Position numbers and translations under genes: made by a program. Positions 36,459-48,189 of a stretch of 64,000 bases of DNA are shown here, in pieces (the stretch's first letter is position 1; each line of letters starts with the position of its first letter). The DNA comes from Phoenix dactylifera (lineage: Eukaryota; Streptophyta; Magnoliopsida; Arecales; Arecaceae). Location: assembly GCF_009389715.1 (NCBI RefSeq), contig NC_052401.1, forward strand, positions 3,445,530 through 3,509,529, given 5' to 3'. The notes beneath the pieces were generated by a model that saw nothing but the letters and a program-made list of their open reading frames with translations, had not been told where the DNA came from and did not search any database.

Positions 36459-36653
36459 GGCCGGCCCAACTCTTAGGCGACTGAGGCGGTCGCCTAAGGC
36501 TCCGGCCCAAAGAAGGTTCACCACAAAAAAGGATTTAAAGATAAAATAAAAAGGAAAAAGGTTCCTTATGAGTTCTCTTTAGGTTGGCCCACTGCAGAAA
36601 AGATTTTAAAGACAAAACGAACCTTAGGCCCCTAAATTCATTGGGCCGTCCTG
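36456..36653. mobile_element. Short MITE (CAGGGCCGGCCC ends)
   Basis: The left end CAGGGCCGGCCCAA and the reverse-complemented right end CAGGACGGCCCAAT form a short imperfect terminal inverted repeat, similar to hAT-like MITE ends. Flanks are TA repeats on both sides, so the target duplication cannot be read. Confidence 0.55.
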
Positions 36654-36748
36654 TATATATATAGACATATGCGTTGATGCTCCCGGGTGGTAACAAAGTA
36701 TGCTGCGAAGCCCACTAACAAGCCGCACAAGGGAAATGGCTACAAAAA

Positions 36749-36795
<47 letters not shown>

Positions 36796-37048
36796 CATTT
36801 ATGTACGTGGGTATAATATATATATATAGCCCAAAGAAGACTCACCACAGAAAAGTATTTAAAGAAAAAATAAAAAAAAAAGCTCTTTTATAAGTTTGCT
36901 TTAGGCTGACCCACTGCAGAAAGGCTTCAAAGAAAACGGCCTTTAAACCCCTCAATTCATTGGGCCGTCCTGTATATATATAGACATATGCGTTGCTGCT
37001 CCGGGGTGGTAACAAAGTATGCTGCGAAATGGCTACAAAAATCTAACC
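36505..37048. repeat. Local direct duplication, two copies about 220-250 bp
   Basis: 36505-36752 and 36829-37048 share the order GCCCAAAGAAG, CCCACTGCAGAAA, ATTCATTGGGCCGTCCTG, GACATATGCGTTG, GGGTGGTAACAAAGTATGC and GGCTACAAAAATCTAA, with point changes. Copy 2 lacks about 25 bp found in copy 1. A TA tract separates them, and copy 2 begins directly at the TA tract, so it lacks the MITE left end. Confidence 0.8.
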
Positions 37049-37049
37049 T

Positions 37050-37740
37050 TATTATGAGGTCAAGCTGGGCTTCTTCAAGATTCCTCAGATCATCACCGTT
37101 CATTTTGTGGACCCCATGTCCGGGCGTCTTTCGATCGCGAGGTAGCAACCGTATGATCCCTTGGAGGGAACATCACATCAACGGCCATAAACAAGCGTCG
37201 CATCCCACGTCATACAATGGGCCCACGCATCACCGCACCCCATCATGCAAGCATCGCTAGGAGCCTAGGATGCAGCCCAAATAGATTGGCACGTGGAAAC
37301 TCGTACAGCACGTGTTCCTAATTGCCAACCTCAAATTACGATATTCTTAAAATATCGGTCCACTTGGCCGAGTCGTATCGCGATATGATTTCGGTATACC
37401 GCGGGGGCCTAATAATAAAAGGGAGCATCTTATCTGGAAGCACGTGGAGCGGCTTGGTTAAATGTTCGTTTAGAGAATAGTTTATAAAACTATTCCTACC
37501 GCTGAACTCCATGAGGTATCGCATCGTTAGGAGGGGTTGTTTTTGTCTCTTTGCGTCGGAGTAGTTTAACTGAAAAGTTACATAGGTGCTAGCTCTCTCG
37601 TTGGGAATCCAGTAACGGTCAGTGGGCCTCTGGAAATAAAAGTATCTGCACGAGTGGAGGGTAGCTGGAAATCCACTGATCGGATGGTTCTGGGTGCGCC
37701 ATTATAAGAAATCATTCATCCGCTCTGAATATAGTTTGGG
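37050..37740. other. Intergenic, higher GC, no gene seen
   Basis: A GC-richer patch with no recognised coding signal. Confidence 0.35.
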
Positions 37741-37749
37741 TCTGGTGGT

Positions 37750-38120
37750 GTTGTTTTTTTTTTTTACTCTAGAATAAGTGCAACCAACAAGGATAAAAAG
37801 AAGATAACATAAGAATAGAGAGACTTTTATGAAATATGTTAGCAGCGAAAGAAACAATCCAATCTGCTGCTTTTTTCGCCTCCGATACATATAAGCAACC
37901 TGAAATGAGTCATTGTTTTTTACTATCCTGCATATATCTCTGAGCAGTAGATGGCTATCGTCCGTTTACTCCTCATCCCGAATTCATTTGATCACTATTG
38001 CTGAGTCTCCTTCTAGAAATATATCATTAGCATCTAAAATACGTCTCGCGAAGGTGATGCCCTCCTAAGCTACTCTGAGCACTGCTCCAATGGTTGTTAT
38101 GTTACAGGTGCAACGCCCTC
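37750..38120 (-). mobile_element. Decayed LINE 3' end
   Basis: A T run near 37756 is followed, on the minus strand, by degraded RNase H-like sequence (a DSAIVIKWI-like motif near 38000). Several stops interrupt it. The limits are approximate. Confidence 0.45.
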
Positions 38121-38795
38121 CTATGAATATTAGTTGCTAGATAAGTTGGATTGTTCTCTATTAAATTTCGCAAGAACCATTTAAGTCTCATGCAAAATCG
38201 CTCAACTACTAAGAATATTAGTTGCTAGGTAAGTTGCAACAACCAAGACTCTAGTTATATCATTCACAAATTTACTAACCTAGAAGGGAAACCGAAAGTA
38301 CAAGAAGTTGTGATGCATATTTCTTTGCTTGAGAACAAAATATCATGTCACTTTGCTTGAGAACAACATATCATGATAATGTAAATATTGTTGACCATTT
38401 AATACGCAAAAATTTTATTTCACCATATCAAGATAGAATAAGAAAGTGAAAGAAAAGGACAATTCAAGGGAAAGCATAGATCATCACATGCAATTTCTTG
38501 ATTTTGAATATGATCTTATATAATTTCCATAGCAAAATTATTTTATATAGAATCAGGTTGATGTCTTGCCACTCATCTAATATGTGGCATGATCTGATCC
38601 ACAATGCAATATGTTTGAATTGTAATTTAAACCGCATGACAATCGAGAAATTTACATTCTAAGAAGTGACAAAACATTCCAACCATATTTTATTTCCCTG
38701 CACACCAACCATGACAAGAATCTGCACGTGGCCATTCTAGCCTAATTGTTGGACTCAAATTTCCTACAACAGTAACTATTCGCAGACGATCAATT

Positions 38796-38800
<5 letters not shown>

Positions 38801-38888
<88 letters not shown>
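38801..38888. repeat. (TA)n microsatellite, about 44 units
   Basis: Uninterrupted TA repeat just upstream of a LINE remnant. Confidence 0.95.
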
Positions 38889-38890
<2 letters not shown>

Positions 38891-38929
38891 GGTAGCTCAC
38901 ATCAGCCTAGCATGAGTACTACCGGCAGA

Positions 38930-39167
38930 GCCAAAAAAAAATGACACGAGGGTGAAGGGGCAGAGTTGGACCTTGTCCACACGTCTTCTCTCGAATGATA
39001 AGCAGCAAAGGAGGCAATTCTGTCAGCAATCCTGTTCGCCTCCTGATAAACATGAGCAACCTGAATAGAGCGACATCCGGACACCAATCTCTGGATATCC
39101 TGGAATAATAGAAGGCTATTGCCCTGTCGCTCAGCTTGATGAATCCACTCAATTACGATAGTAAAGC
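38930..39167 (-). mobile_element. LINE RNase H remnant, 3' half, split by the copia element
   Basis: The minus strand encodes FTIVIEWIHQAERQG, then FQDIQRLVSGCRSIQVAHVYQ and EANRIADRIASFAAYH, the plant LINE RNase H domain, with an A-rich tail near 38930. It stops at the left LTR of the copia element. The matching upstream part resumes at 46388. Confidence 0.75.
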
Positions 39168-39886
39168 TGTTGAAAAAATTAAATGCGCACGCGACCATTT
39201 TTGGGCCGCGTGCGCAATAGCAGCTGGCGTCGCTGTGGTTTTCCTCCACGAAATCACCGTGGGTGCGTCCGCGGAAGGCGTGGACGTGTTCACAAAAAGA
39301 CTAAAATATCCTTGCTCAAATACCCCTATAAATACCTCTTGATTTCATCTCTTTCAGGACATGAAAAATTAGAGAAAAATATCAAAAAAATTCTAGAGAA
39401 AAGTTCTTCCTCTTAGCCACTTCTGATTATTATTTTGCAATTATATTCAGTTTATTTTATTCTTTTCATTTCGTTCTTCGCTGGATCTGTAAGTTTGATC
39501 GGTTTTGATTTGGCTTCTTCCGAGACGTACCGAATAAAAAATTTAGGGTCGTCGTATCTCTGAGGAAGATTGCCGAGACACCCGTACGTGGGGCAAATAC
39601 TTTTTTGGAACAACTCTACGCGCTTCGACCTACCTTCAATCGGGATATTTTCTCTTACTTGTTATAAATTTAATATTAGTGGATCTGTAGGATTTGCAAT
39701 TTTATGATTTGAATTTATTAAATGAATAGATTTATTTTGTACTAGAATAGATTTCTTTTATACTATAATAGAATTATTTTGATGTCGAATAATATACATA
39801 TATATATATATATTATTCCGTTTAAGATTTTCTATTAATTGCAATTATTAGATTTATTTGCTTAGTTAGGTGGTATATTGCTAACA
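39168..39886 (+). repeat. 5' LTR of the copia element
   Basis: Begins TGTTGAAAAAATTAAATGCG and ends TTGCTAACA; pairs with 45682-46387. Confidence 0.9.
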
Positions 39887-40069
39887 ATCTAAATAAGTGT
39901 TTGTTTATTTTTTTTGTTAGTAATATATAATTCAGTAAATCATTTTAAAAAGGTAATAATTTGTTTAACCTCTAAGAGGTTTATCATACCTCCATTTGGA
40001 TTCTTCAAGGAGTAATTTCATGATTCCATTCAAACAAAAAATTCGAAAATTGGTTAATACATAATAATT

Positions 40070-40510
40070 AATTCATTAAATTGACTTATTAGATCTCAAT
40101 CAATTATTCTAATAAGGTAATAAATTATATAATTCATTGAATTGACATTTTAGATCTCAATTATAATAATTGATTTGCTACCACAAAATTAGTAATCAAT
40201 TATTCTAATAAAGTAATAAATCTTATAATTCATTGAATTGACATTTTAGATCTCAATTACAATAATTGATTTGCTGACACAAAATTAGTAATCAATTATT
40301 TTAATAAGTTAAATCTTATAATTTATTGAATTGATATTTTATATCTCAATTACAATAATTGATTTGCTGGTACAAAATTAGTAATCAATTATTCTAATAA
40401 GGTAATAAATCAATTCTAATATATAATTCATTAAATTGACATATTAAATTTCAATTACAATAATTGTCTAGCTAGCACTAAATTAATAATTAATTATTAC
40501 TAATTGAAAA
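40070..40510. repeat. About 95-bp tandem repeat in the copia leader
   Basis: Four to five diverged units share AATTCATTGAATTGACATTT, TAGATCTCAATTACAATAAT and AAAATTAGTAATCAATTATT. Anchors fall near 40092, 40153, 40248, 40341 and 40440, so the first unit is short. The array lies between the 5' LTR and gag. Confidence 0.8.
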
Positions 40511-43500
40511 AATTCAAACAGAAAATTTGAAAATTGATTAATCCATAATAACAAATTTAAGTTTGCACTTAGGCTTTTGTAAAAAAATTGAATTTGTGTA
40601 ATTTCTAGTGATTATATCCACTAACTAATAGTGTCAAAGAAAAGCTTGTCAAAAAGGCAAACGTACCTTAGAAAGGCTAGTACTTAAGTGAGCCTAGTGC
40701 TCCACCACCGATCTGGAGCTGATCTAGCTATTATTTTTTGGATATATCAACTAGATATTCAAAATTCAATACAAATTTTAGTGCAATCTTTTGACATAAA
40801 CTTTTTACCTTCATTTAGATTTTTGTCCCTTCCCTATAACCTTGAACCTATGGCCTCTAACACTAGTGATCACCTTAGTGCCAAACTTGAAAAATTTGAT
40901 GGCCATAACTTTAGGATGTGGCAGAACCAAATGTGGTTCTGGCTCACTACATTGGGGTTGATCTCAGCCATAGATGAGAGCACTACTGAAGTTGATAATG
41001 GGTCCAACCCAACTACTTCACGATCTGCTACTCGCCAAAATCCAAACCCAAACCCAAATCGAAGTTCATCCTCCTCCCAAACTGAACCTTCTACCTCCAC
41101 CAGCACACCCACTAGGACATCTGATGAGATAAACTTTCATTGCATCCATGGAATCCTAGGTGCCCTCTCTGAAAGGCTGTATGATATTTATTACATAGCC
41201 AAAAGTGCCAAAGAACTCTAAGACATCCTAGATAGCAAATATGACCTTGATGATGTTGGGGTAAAGAGGCTCAAGGCCTCCGACTTCAATAACTTTAGGA
41301 TGGTAGACTCAAAGCCTATGAATGACCAAATCCATGATTTTGAAATCCTGATCCATCAGCTTAGGACTAATGGATGAATCAATTCAAGTAGCCTATCTGA
41401 TAGATAAATTACCTAATTTCTGGTCTGATTTTGCTAAGACTCTGAGCCATACCCAAGAAGGTCTCACCCTAACCCAAGTTTTGAACTCCATTAGGATTAA
41501 AGAGCAACACAGGCTCAGGAGTAAAATCTCTACTGGGAACAAGAATGATGCTTATAATGTAGAGGCCCCATCTAGAAAAAATCAGAACCGACCCTTCAAA
41601 AATAAGCATTACAAAAAGAAACCCTAACCACCATAATGGGAAACCAATCCAATCCCAGAAGTAGAAGAAAAAGAAAGAGGAAGGTGGTGTTCGTTTCTGT
41701 TATGTGTGTGGTCGGACCAACCATTTGGCTCCTCGGTGCTTCTATAAGAAAACTGCACCTCTTCAATCCAAGAAGAAAGGTCCATACGCAACCAATGCTC
41801 AAGTCAACATGGTGACTTCCGGCGCTGGCTTCTCTGAGACCGCTTTCAGGTCCGTTTCCTTTCCTCTTGAAGTTAACATGACTTTACAAGCACTTGATTG
41901 GTGGATTGATATTGGAGCTGGTATTCACATTTGTTCGGATCACTCTTGATTTTCTTCTTACCAGGTCTCAAGTGGAGGAGCTGTGATCATGGCAAACAGC
42001 TCAGAGGTGCGTGTGCTAGGAGTGGGACGTGTAGACTTAAAACTTACTTTTGAAAAAGTTCTGTCCCTGCACGGCGTTCAACATGTTTCGGTTGTTAGGA
42101 GAAACCTAATTAGTGGTTTCTTGCTTGTCCAGCAAGGCTATCGTCTTGTTTTTGAGTCCAATAAAATTGTAATTTCTCATGGTGTAATGTTTATTGGAAA
42201 AGAATTTCTAAGTGAAGGATTGTTTAAGTTGAATATAATAGTTTCTTTAATAATTAAAAATTTTTTGATTATGAATATAGAACCTCCTTCTATTTGGTAT
42301 GGTAGATTAGGTCATATAAATTATAATACAATTAAACAACTAATAAACCTAAATTTAATACCAAAAAGTGATCTTAAGAACCATGAGAAATGTGAAATTT
42401 GTGTAGAAGCCAAACTCCCTAGGAAGCTTTTTAAATTTGTTAATAGGGATTCAGATGTATTAGAGTTGATCCATAGTGATGTTTGTGACTCTGGTAGAAT
42501 CTCTAGGGGAGGTAACAAATACTTTGTGACTTCATAAATGATCTGTCCAAGTTCTGTGACATCTACCTAATTAAAACCAAGGATGAAGTGCTCAGCAAAT
42601 TTAAGATTTTTAAGATCGAAGCTGAAAACCAACAGAAAAAGAAAATTAAAATTCTTAGATTAGATCGGAGAGGTAAATATAAATCTAATGATATAACTCA
42701 ATTTTGTGAAAATCATGGAATCATTCATGAAGTGACTACTCCCTATTCTTCCCAATCAAATTGAGTAGCAGAAAGGAAGAATAGGACTTTAATGGATATG
42801 GTTAACTCTATGCTTATAAGCTCACGAATATCAGATAATTTATGGGGGGAAGCTCTAGTTTCAGCCCGTTATATCCTCAATAGGATTCCTTTCAAAAATA
42901 ATTATCTAACTCCATATGAAGTTTGGAAATATAAAAAACCTAATCTTAGCTATTTGAAAGTGTGAGGGTGCTTGGCAAAAGTGAAAATACCTGATTTTAA
43001 GAGAAAAAAATAGGGCCTAAAACAGTGGATGCCATATTCATAGGATATACAGCCAATAGTAATGCCAATAGATTTTTAGTGATTAATTCATAAAAAAGTG
43101 ATATTAGTAACAATACTATCATAGAAGCCAGAGATGCAACATATTTTGAAGACACCTTTCCACTTAGGACTAGAGTAGATAGTGGTATTGCTAGTAGCTC
43201 TAGTAGAATAAGAACAAGAGAAATAGAAGTAGAAGCAGAACCTAGAAGAAGTAAGAGACCCAGGGTAGAGAAAATATTTGGAGATGACTTTTATACCTTT
43301 CTTATAGAGGACTCTCCAACTACTTTTGAGGATGCAATGAAATCCTTGGATTCACCCTTTTGGAGAGAAGCTGTGAAAAATGAGATGTAGTCAATTATCC
43401 GAAATCATACTTGGAAACTGACTGATCTTCCTTCTGGCTATAAAACTATAGGGTGCAAATGAATTTTTAAGAAGAAACTTAGGCCTGATGGTTTTGTAGA

Positions 43501-44469
43501 TAAATTTAAGGCTAGATTAGTTGCCAAGGGTTATTCTTAGAGACCTGGGGTAGATTTCTTTGATGTCCATGCACCTGTAGCTAGGATTACTACTATTAGA
43601 ATCCTGATAGCATTAGCCTCTATCCATAGATTAATGATTCATCAAATGCATGTAAAAACAACTTTTCTAAATGGAGACTTAGATGAAGAAATTTATATGA
43701 ACCAGCTAGAGGAATTTATAATCTCAGGCCAAGAAAAGAAAGTTTGTAGATTAATCAGATCTCTTTATGGTCTTAAACAAGCACCCAAGCAATGATACTT
43801 GAAATTTGATGAAACCATACTGACAATTGGATTTGAAATTAATAGTACAGATGAATGTGTATACCATAAGAGAGTTGGAAATAAATTTGTGATCTTGTGC
43901 CTCTATATAAATGACATACTGATCTTTGGAACAGATCTTCAGATAGTTGATGAAGTAAAGCAATTCTTAAGTCATAAGTTTGATATGAAAGACTCGGGAC
44001 AATCTGACTTAATTTTAAATATCAAAATAATTAGAAGTGCAAATAGTATTAAGTTATCCCAAAGTCATTATGTTGACAAGATTCTCAATAAATTTAATTA
44101 TACTGATTGTCAGCCTGTTTTTATTTCCTTTGATCCCTCTACACACCTTAAGAAGAACTTAGGAACTCTTATCCTTCAAAATCTATATGCTCAAATCATA
44201 GACTCACTAGGATTTTTAACAAACTACACCAGGCCAGACATAGTATATACTGTAAATAGACTTAGTAGATATACTACTAATCTAAATAGAGATCACTGGA
44301 CAGTATTAGAGAGGATCCTTAAGTATCTTAAGGGTACCAAGTCATATAGTTTGCATTTTAGTGGGTTTTCTGCTATTCTAGAAGGCTATAGTGATGCCAA
44401 CTGGATCAGCGATACCTTAAATGTCAAATCCACCACAGGATTCATACTACTATCTCGACATAAAATCTC

Positions 44470-44733
44470 ATGTTATAAAAAAAACAATAATGGTTTGCTC
44501 ATATCGAACTCGAAGTGCCATGCTATTATTACTTATTATTCGTATTCAATATGGGAAGGCATAGTCTTCCTTTTTTTTTTCAAATAAAAAAACTCATTGG
44601 CGCCAAGCGTGAGGGAATGCTAGACGTTTGGTAATTTCTCCTCCGACCAGAATGAAAGATCCCATTGAAGCGGCTAATCCCATGCATATTGTATGCACAT
44701 CGGGTGGCACAAATTGCATAGTATCATAAATGG
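44470..44733 (-). pseudogene. clpP: Nuclear plastid DNA insertion: fragment of clpP
   Basis: On the minus strand, 44732-44590 reads [20 protein letters not shown], then [20 protein letters not shown], then HA: the chloroplast Clp protease proteolytic subunit around its catalytic serine (the S of ASMGS). After LAFPHA comes TTGGCGCCAATGAG and A-rich DNA, which fits the plastid intron following this exon as I remember it, so the insert probably extends to about 44470. It interrupts the copia RNase H region. It is a fragment without promoter or start and is surely non-functional. The exon part is certain; the left limit is not. Confidence 0.85.
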
Positions 44734-45681
44734 CTATGTCTTTCTCCTAAGAGGTGCTGCGGTGTTTTGGAAATCCACTAAACAAACCTTGATATCTAAG
44801 AGTACCATGGAGTTTAAACTAATTGCCTTGACCCCACTAGCACTGGGGCTGAGTGGCTTAGAGATCTACTTATAGACCTTCCTGTAGATGAGTTACCTTT
44901 ACCACTTGTCTTCTTACATTGTGACTGTAAATCTGCTATAGATAAGTGCAATCAAGAAAATACCAATGTAAAAACGAATAGGCGCTTAAAAGTGCGTCAT
45001 AAATTATTAAGGTATAATTAAAAAATAACGTTATTGTTTTGAATTTTGTAAAATCAGAAAATAATTTGGCTGATCAGCTTACAAAAGGTTTGTCTAGAAC
45101 AATAGTTCTAGAGTCGTCGAGGGGGATGGGTCTTAGCCTATAAAGATAGATCATCACAGTGGGAACCCAACCTTAAAAGGTTCAATGAATAGAAACAAAC
45201 CGGAGTGTAACTAAAAGGAGTATTGTTTTATGTTTTTCTTATACCTATGGCGCCAGTGCTCATAAAAGCAAATGGTAGGATGAGTTTGTTTGTATAACTC
45301 TTAATGAGTTCGAGACCCAAGAGGCAGGAGCTTTTTTGCTAGCTTCTTTATTAGGACTCATCTATATGTGCAGTTGTGAGGCCGCGATTATGAAAAATGG
45401 GCGATTTCCTAAAAAGCACATAAAAGATACCTGCGCATGGCCATATTAGCGCAACCCGCTTAGAACCCAGATCGGGCTATATTATGTGTGCTGTTGATTT
45501 AATCTAAGCCATGGATCGAGGTTCAAGGTTAAGACCACCTTGGCTCTATAGATGTAATCAATTGTCACTAAATGAAGGTTCAAACCGAAAGGTACCTATA
45601 CCTATTACACAATATAAGATATCTAGCATTTTGTTTGATTTTAAAATTATTTTTTTAAAAAAATTAATTTTTGTGGGGGAT

Positions 45682-46387
45682 TGTTGGAAAAATTAAATGC
45701 GCACGCAGCCATTCTCGAGCCACGTGCGCAATAGCCAGTGCTGGCGCCTGCTGCGGTTTTCCTCCGCAAAATCACCGCGGGCGCATCCGCAAAAAGATCA
45801 AAATACCCTTGCTCAAATATCCCTATAAATACCTCTTGATTCATCTCTTTCGGGATACGAAAAATTAAAAAAAAATATCAAAAGAATTCTGGAGAAAAGT
45901 TCTTCCTCTTAGCCACTTCTAATTTTTATTTTTGCAATTCTAGTCAGTTTATTTTATTCTTTTCATTTCGTTCTTCGCTAGATCTGCAAGTCTGATCGGG
46001 TTCAATTCGGCTTCTTCTGAGATGTACCGAAAAAGAAGTTTAGGATCATCGTATCTCTGAGGAGGATTGCCGGAAGATCCGTACGTGGGAACAAACACTT
46101 CTTTGAGCTAGCGTCTACGTGTTTCGACTTTCCTTCAATCAGGCTATTTTCTCTTACTTTTGTTTTAAATTTAATATTAGTGGATATGTAGTATTTGTAC
46201 TTTTATGATTTGAATTTATTAAATGAATAGATTTATTTTGTGCTAGAATAGATTTCTTTTGTACTATAATAGAATTATTTTGATGCCGAATAATATACAT
46301 ATATATATATATATTATTCCGTTTAATATTTTCTATTAATTGTAATTATTAGATTTATTTGCTAAGTTAGGTGATATATTGTTAACA
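45682..46387 (+). repeat. 3' LTR of the copia element
   Basis: Begins TGTTGGAAAAATTAAATGCG and ends TTGTTAACA. Compared with the 5' LTR it shows many transitions, several at CpG sites, and a small length difference near 45800. Confidence 0.9.
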
Positions 46388-46430
46388 AGAGTTTTCCTCC
46401 AGGATGATGCAGTCAACTTCTATGCTACCT
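46388..46430 (-). mobile_element. LINE RNase H remnant, 5' half
   Basis: The minus strand reads SIEVDCIILEENS directly up to the LTR edge, which continues naturally into FTIVIEWI at 39165 on the other side of the copia element. The two are halves of one LINE domain. Confidence 0.65.
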
Positions 46431-47390
46431 CAAGTTTGGTTCCGATAGCAGTCATATCACAAGTGCACCGCCCGTCTACCACAACTAGTCTGGAATTGTG
46501 GTCCTGGATCACAAACCTCATTTCTCCCGGTCTCGAATCAATTCCAACCATTCAAAGTTAACAAATAACCCTTGAATACGAAGAAGGCTCGATAGAGACT
46601 ACGATAGAATCTAAACATACCATAGCAATTAGGGACATGTCTTCATCACCGTTGAAAATAACCCGAGACAATCGATACATCACATATGGCTAGCAACAAC
46701 CATGACAAACTTGAATATGACCCTTAACCTAAACAAATTTTCCAATCATCCACAAATGGATCTCGAAGTCGTGCAGGGTTGAACAATGGAAATATGAGTC
46801 CAAAATCTTAAGGTCAGTCCAAAAAATAACAGCTTTTCTACTACAAGGCAGGCCTTGTAAGTTTCTTTAGGTTGTTGCTCTTGGCAGCCACACATTAGAT
46901 GGCAGCCACACATTAGATGGGTCCCGGGTGTCATCCCGGGTGTCATCCTATCATCAACCTTAAACAAAACAGGACTCGGCCAACGAGCCTCACAGACACC
47001 GGAGGACAGACAAGCGGTTACAGCCCCCAACACTAAAAGGGGGCCGTAGCTGTCCCAATCCGAGCTGTCAAGTAGTTGGTGTTCATCGCGTAGAAAGCCC
47101 CATTCCCCATCCCTATATAAACCCCCAAAAGAACTAGAACCATAAGAAGGAATAGATCCATTAACCGATAACCCCCTTCCCAATCCATTAGATCTGCGGA
47201 TCCAACGGTTCGAACGCGAAATCCATGGGAGAGATCCGGGGAGGTAAGCATACCTTGCGGTAACCAAATTTTGTCTGTTCTTGAGGGAGCGTTAAGAAAT
47301 TTTATTTAAGGTTAGGGGTTATTTGCAATTCGTACAAAATATCGCGAGAGTTAACCGCTTTTTTTGGATTGTATCGTTCTCTTTCTCGGG
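46431..47390. other. Intergenic, upstream of the bZIP-like gene
   Basis: Contains a small tandem duplication near 46885-46955 (GGCAGCCACACATTAGATGG and CCCGGGTGTCAT, each twice). A TATA-like CCCTATATAAACCCCC lies near 47112. No gene is recognised. The minus-strand open frame through 46746-47267 has no motif. Confidence 0.4.
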
Positions 47391-47546
47391 GCCCTTCCCC
47401 CTTCTTTCCCATCCCCAGGTTCCTCTCTCTCTCTCTCTCGTCCGCACGAGCCTCCTCCGCCTGTCGTTCAAACCCTAAAAATTCATCCTTTAGGGTTTGA
47501 TCTCGGGTTGTCGAGTTAGAGGGAGCGAAGGATTCGGGTCGATTCG

Positions 47547-48170
47547 GTACGCCAATCCCTCTGTTTCATCAGAACTTCGAATTTGATGCCATTGTTTTTT
47601 TGTCTTTCCATCTTAAAAGATGCCTTTTTTTCGGTTCTTTTTTTTGTGTGTTTTTTTGGGATCTAAACTAAGGTATCCGTTTTCTTTGATGGTTTGGGAT
47701 ATTCTTTAATTGATTTTGATAGATTTCGGTGTTCTTCAACAAATTTCGCTATTTTATTTGACAATCTATGGATTTATGTGTTCGTAACGTGCATGGATCT
47801 AGGTCATCCATCATATAATTGGGGATCGCTTTCTTATTTGAAAAAAATGTGTCTCGTTTGTCTGATTTCTTCTAAATATCTCGGTGCTTGTTAAAATTTG
47901 ATTTTTGTGCATTTTCTTGTATAACATGTAGAATTTTTCTGCTCGCATTCAGTTATCGGTGGGACCTTAGCGTGGATTTGTAATGCATCCATGGCGATTT
48001 TCTTCGTGATGTTCAAAATTCGTTTTTTTATTTGGTTGCCCGTCCCCGTTTGGATACGTCTGTTAATCTTGCTTGCGGAATGAAACAATACGATTCCAAT
48101 CCTTTTGTGTCAGTTTGGTTGGATTTTTCAATCTTGGTGTCATTTTGCTGGCATTATCTTCGTCTCGCAG
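47547..48170 (+). other. Inferred 5' UTR intron of the bZIP-like gene
   Basis: A GGTACGCC donor at 47547 and a TCTCGCAG acceptor ending at 48170 would splice a CT-rich leader (about 47410-47546) to 19 nt preceding the ATG at 48190. The region between is T-rich, as plant introns are. Confidence 0.5.
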
Positions 48171-48189
48171 TTTGGGGCTGGGATAGATA

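Larger units (their letters stand above)
39168..46387 (+). mobile_element. Ty1/copia LTR retrotransposon, decayed fossil
   Basis: The 5' LTR is 39168-39886 and the 3' LTR 45682-46387, both TG...CA and both with a CCCTATAAATACCTC TATA element. The polypurine tract GTGGGGGA sits just before the 3' LTR. Internal order is copia-type: gag with a CX2CX4HX4C zinc knuckle (near 41700), protease (near 41900), GAG-pre-integrase and integrase (about 42300-43000), reverse transcriptase (about 43330-44100) and RNase H (about 44200-44870). The coding part is broken in roughly ten or more places. By eye the LTRs differ at about one position in ten, suggesting an insertion several million years old (older with a slow palm-like clock). 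A plastid DNA fragment has inserted into the RNase H region. The element itself lies in a LINE remnant. Confidence 0.92.

Noticed and set aside
35564-36524. Long Ile-Tyr repeat frames
   Set aside because: They are translations of TA and TATG microsatellites, not genes.
36957-37148. Minus-strand KMNGDDLRNLEEAQLDL, slightly like a MADS K-box
   Set aside because: Too short and weak, with no MADS domain nearby; part of it overlaps the local duplication.
40070-40510. Regularly spaced repeats considered as a CRISPR array
   Set aside because: Units are adjacent and diverged without unique spacers, in a plant retroelement leader.
46746-47267. 173-residue minus-strand open frame
   Set aside because: Contains a direct sequence duplication in its middle and no recognisable domain; it lies in the repeat-rich upstream region of the bZIP-like gene.
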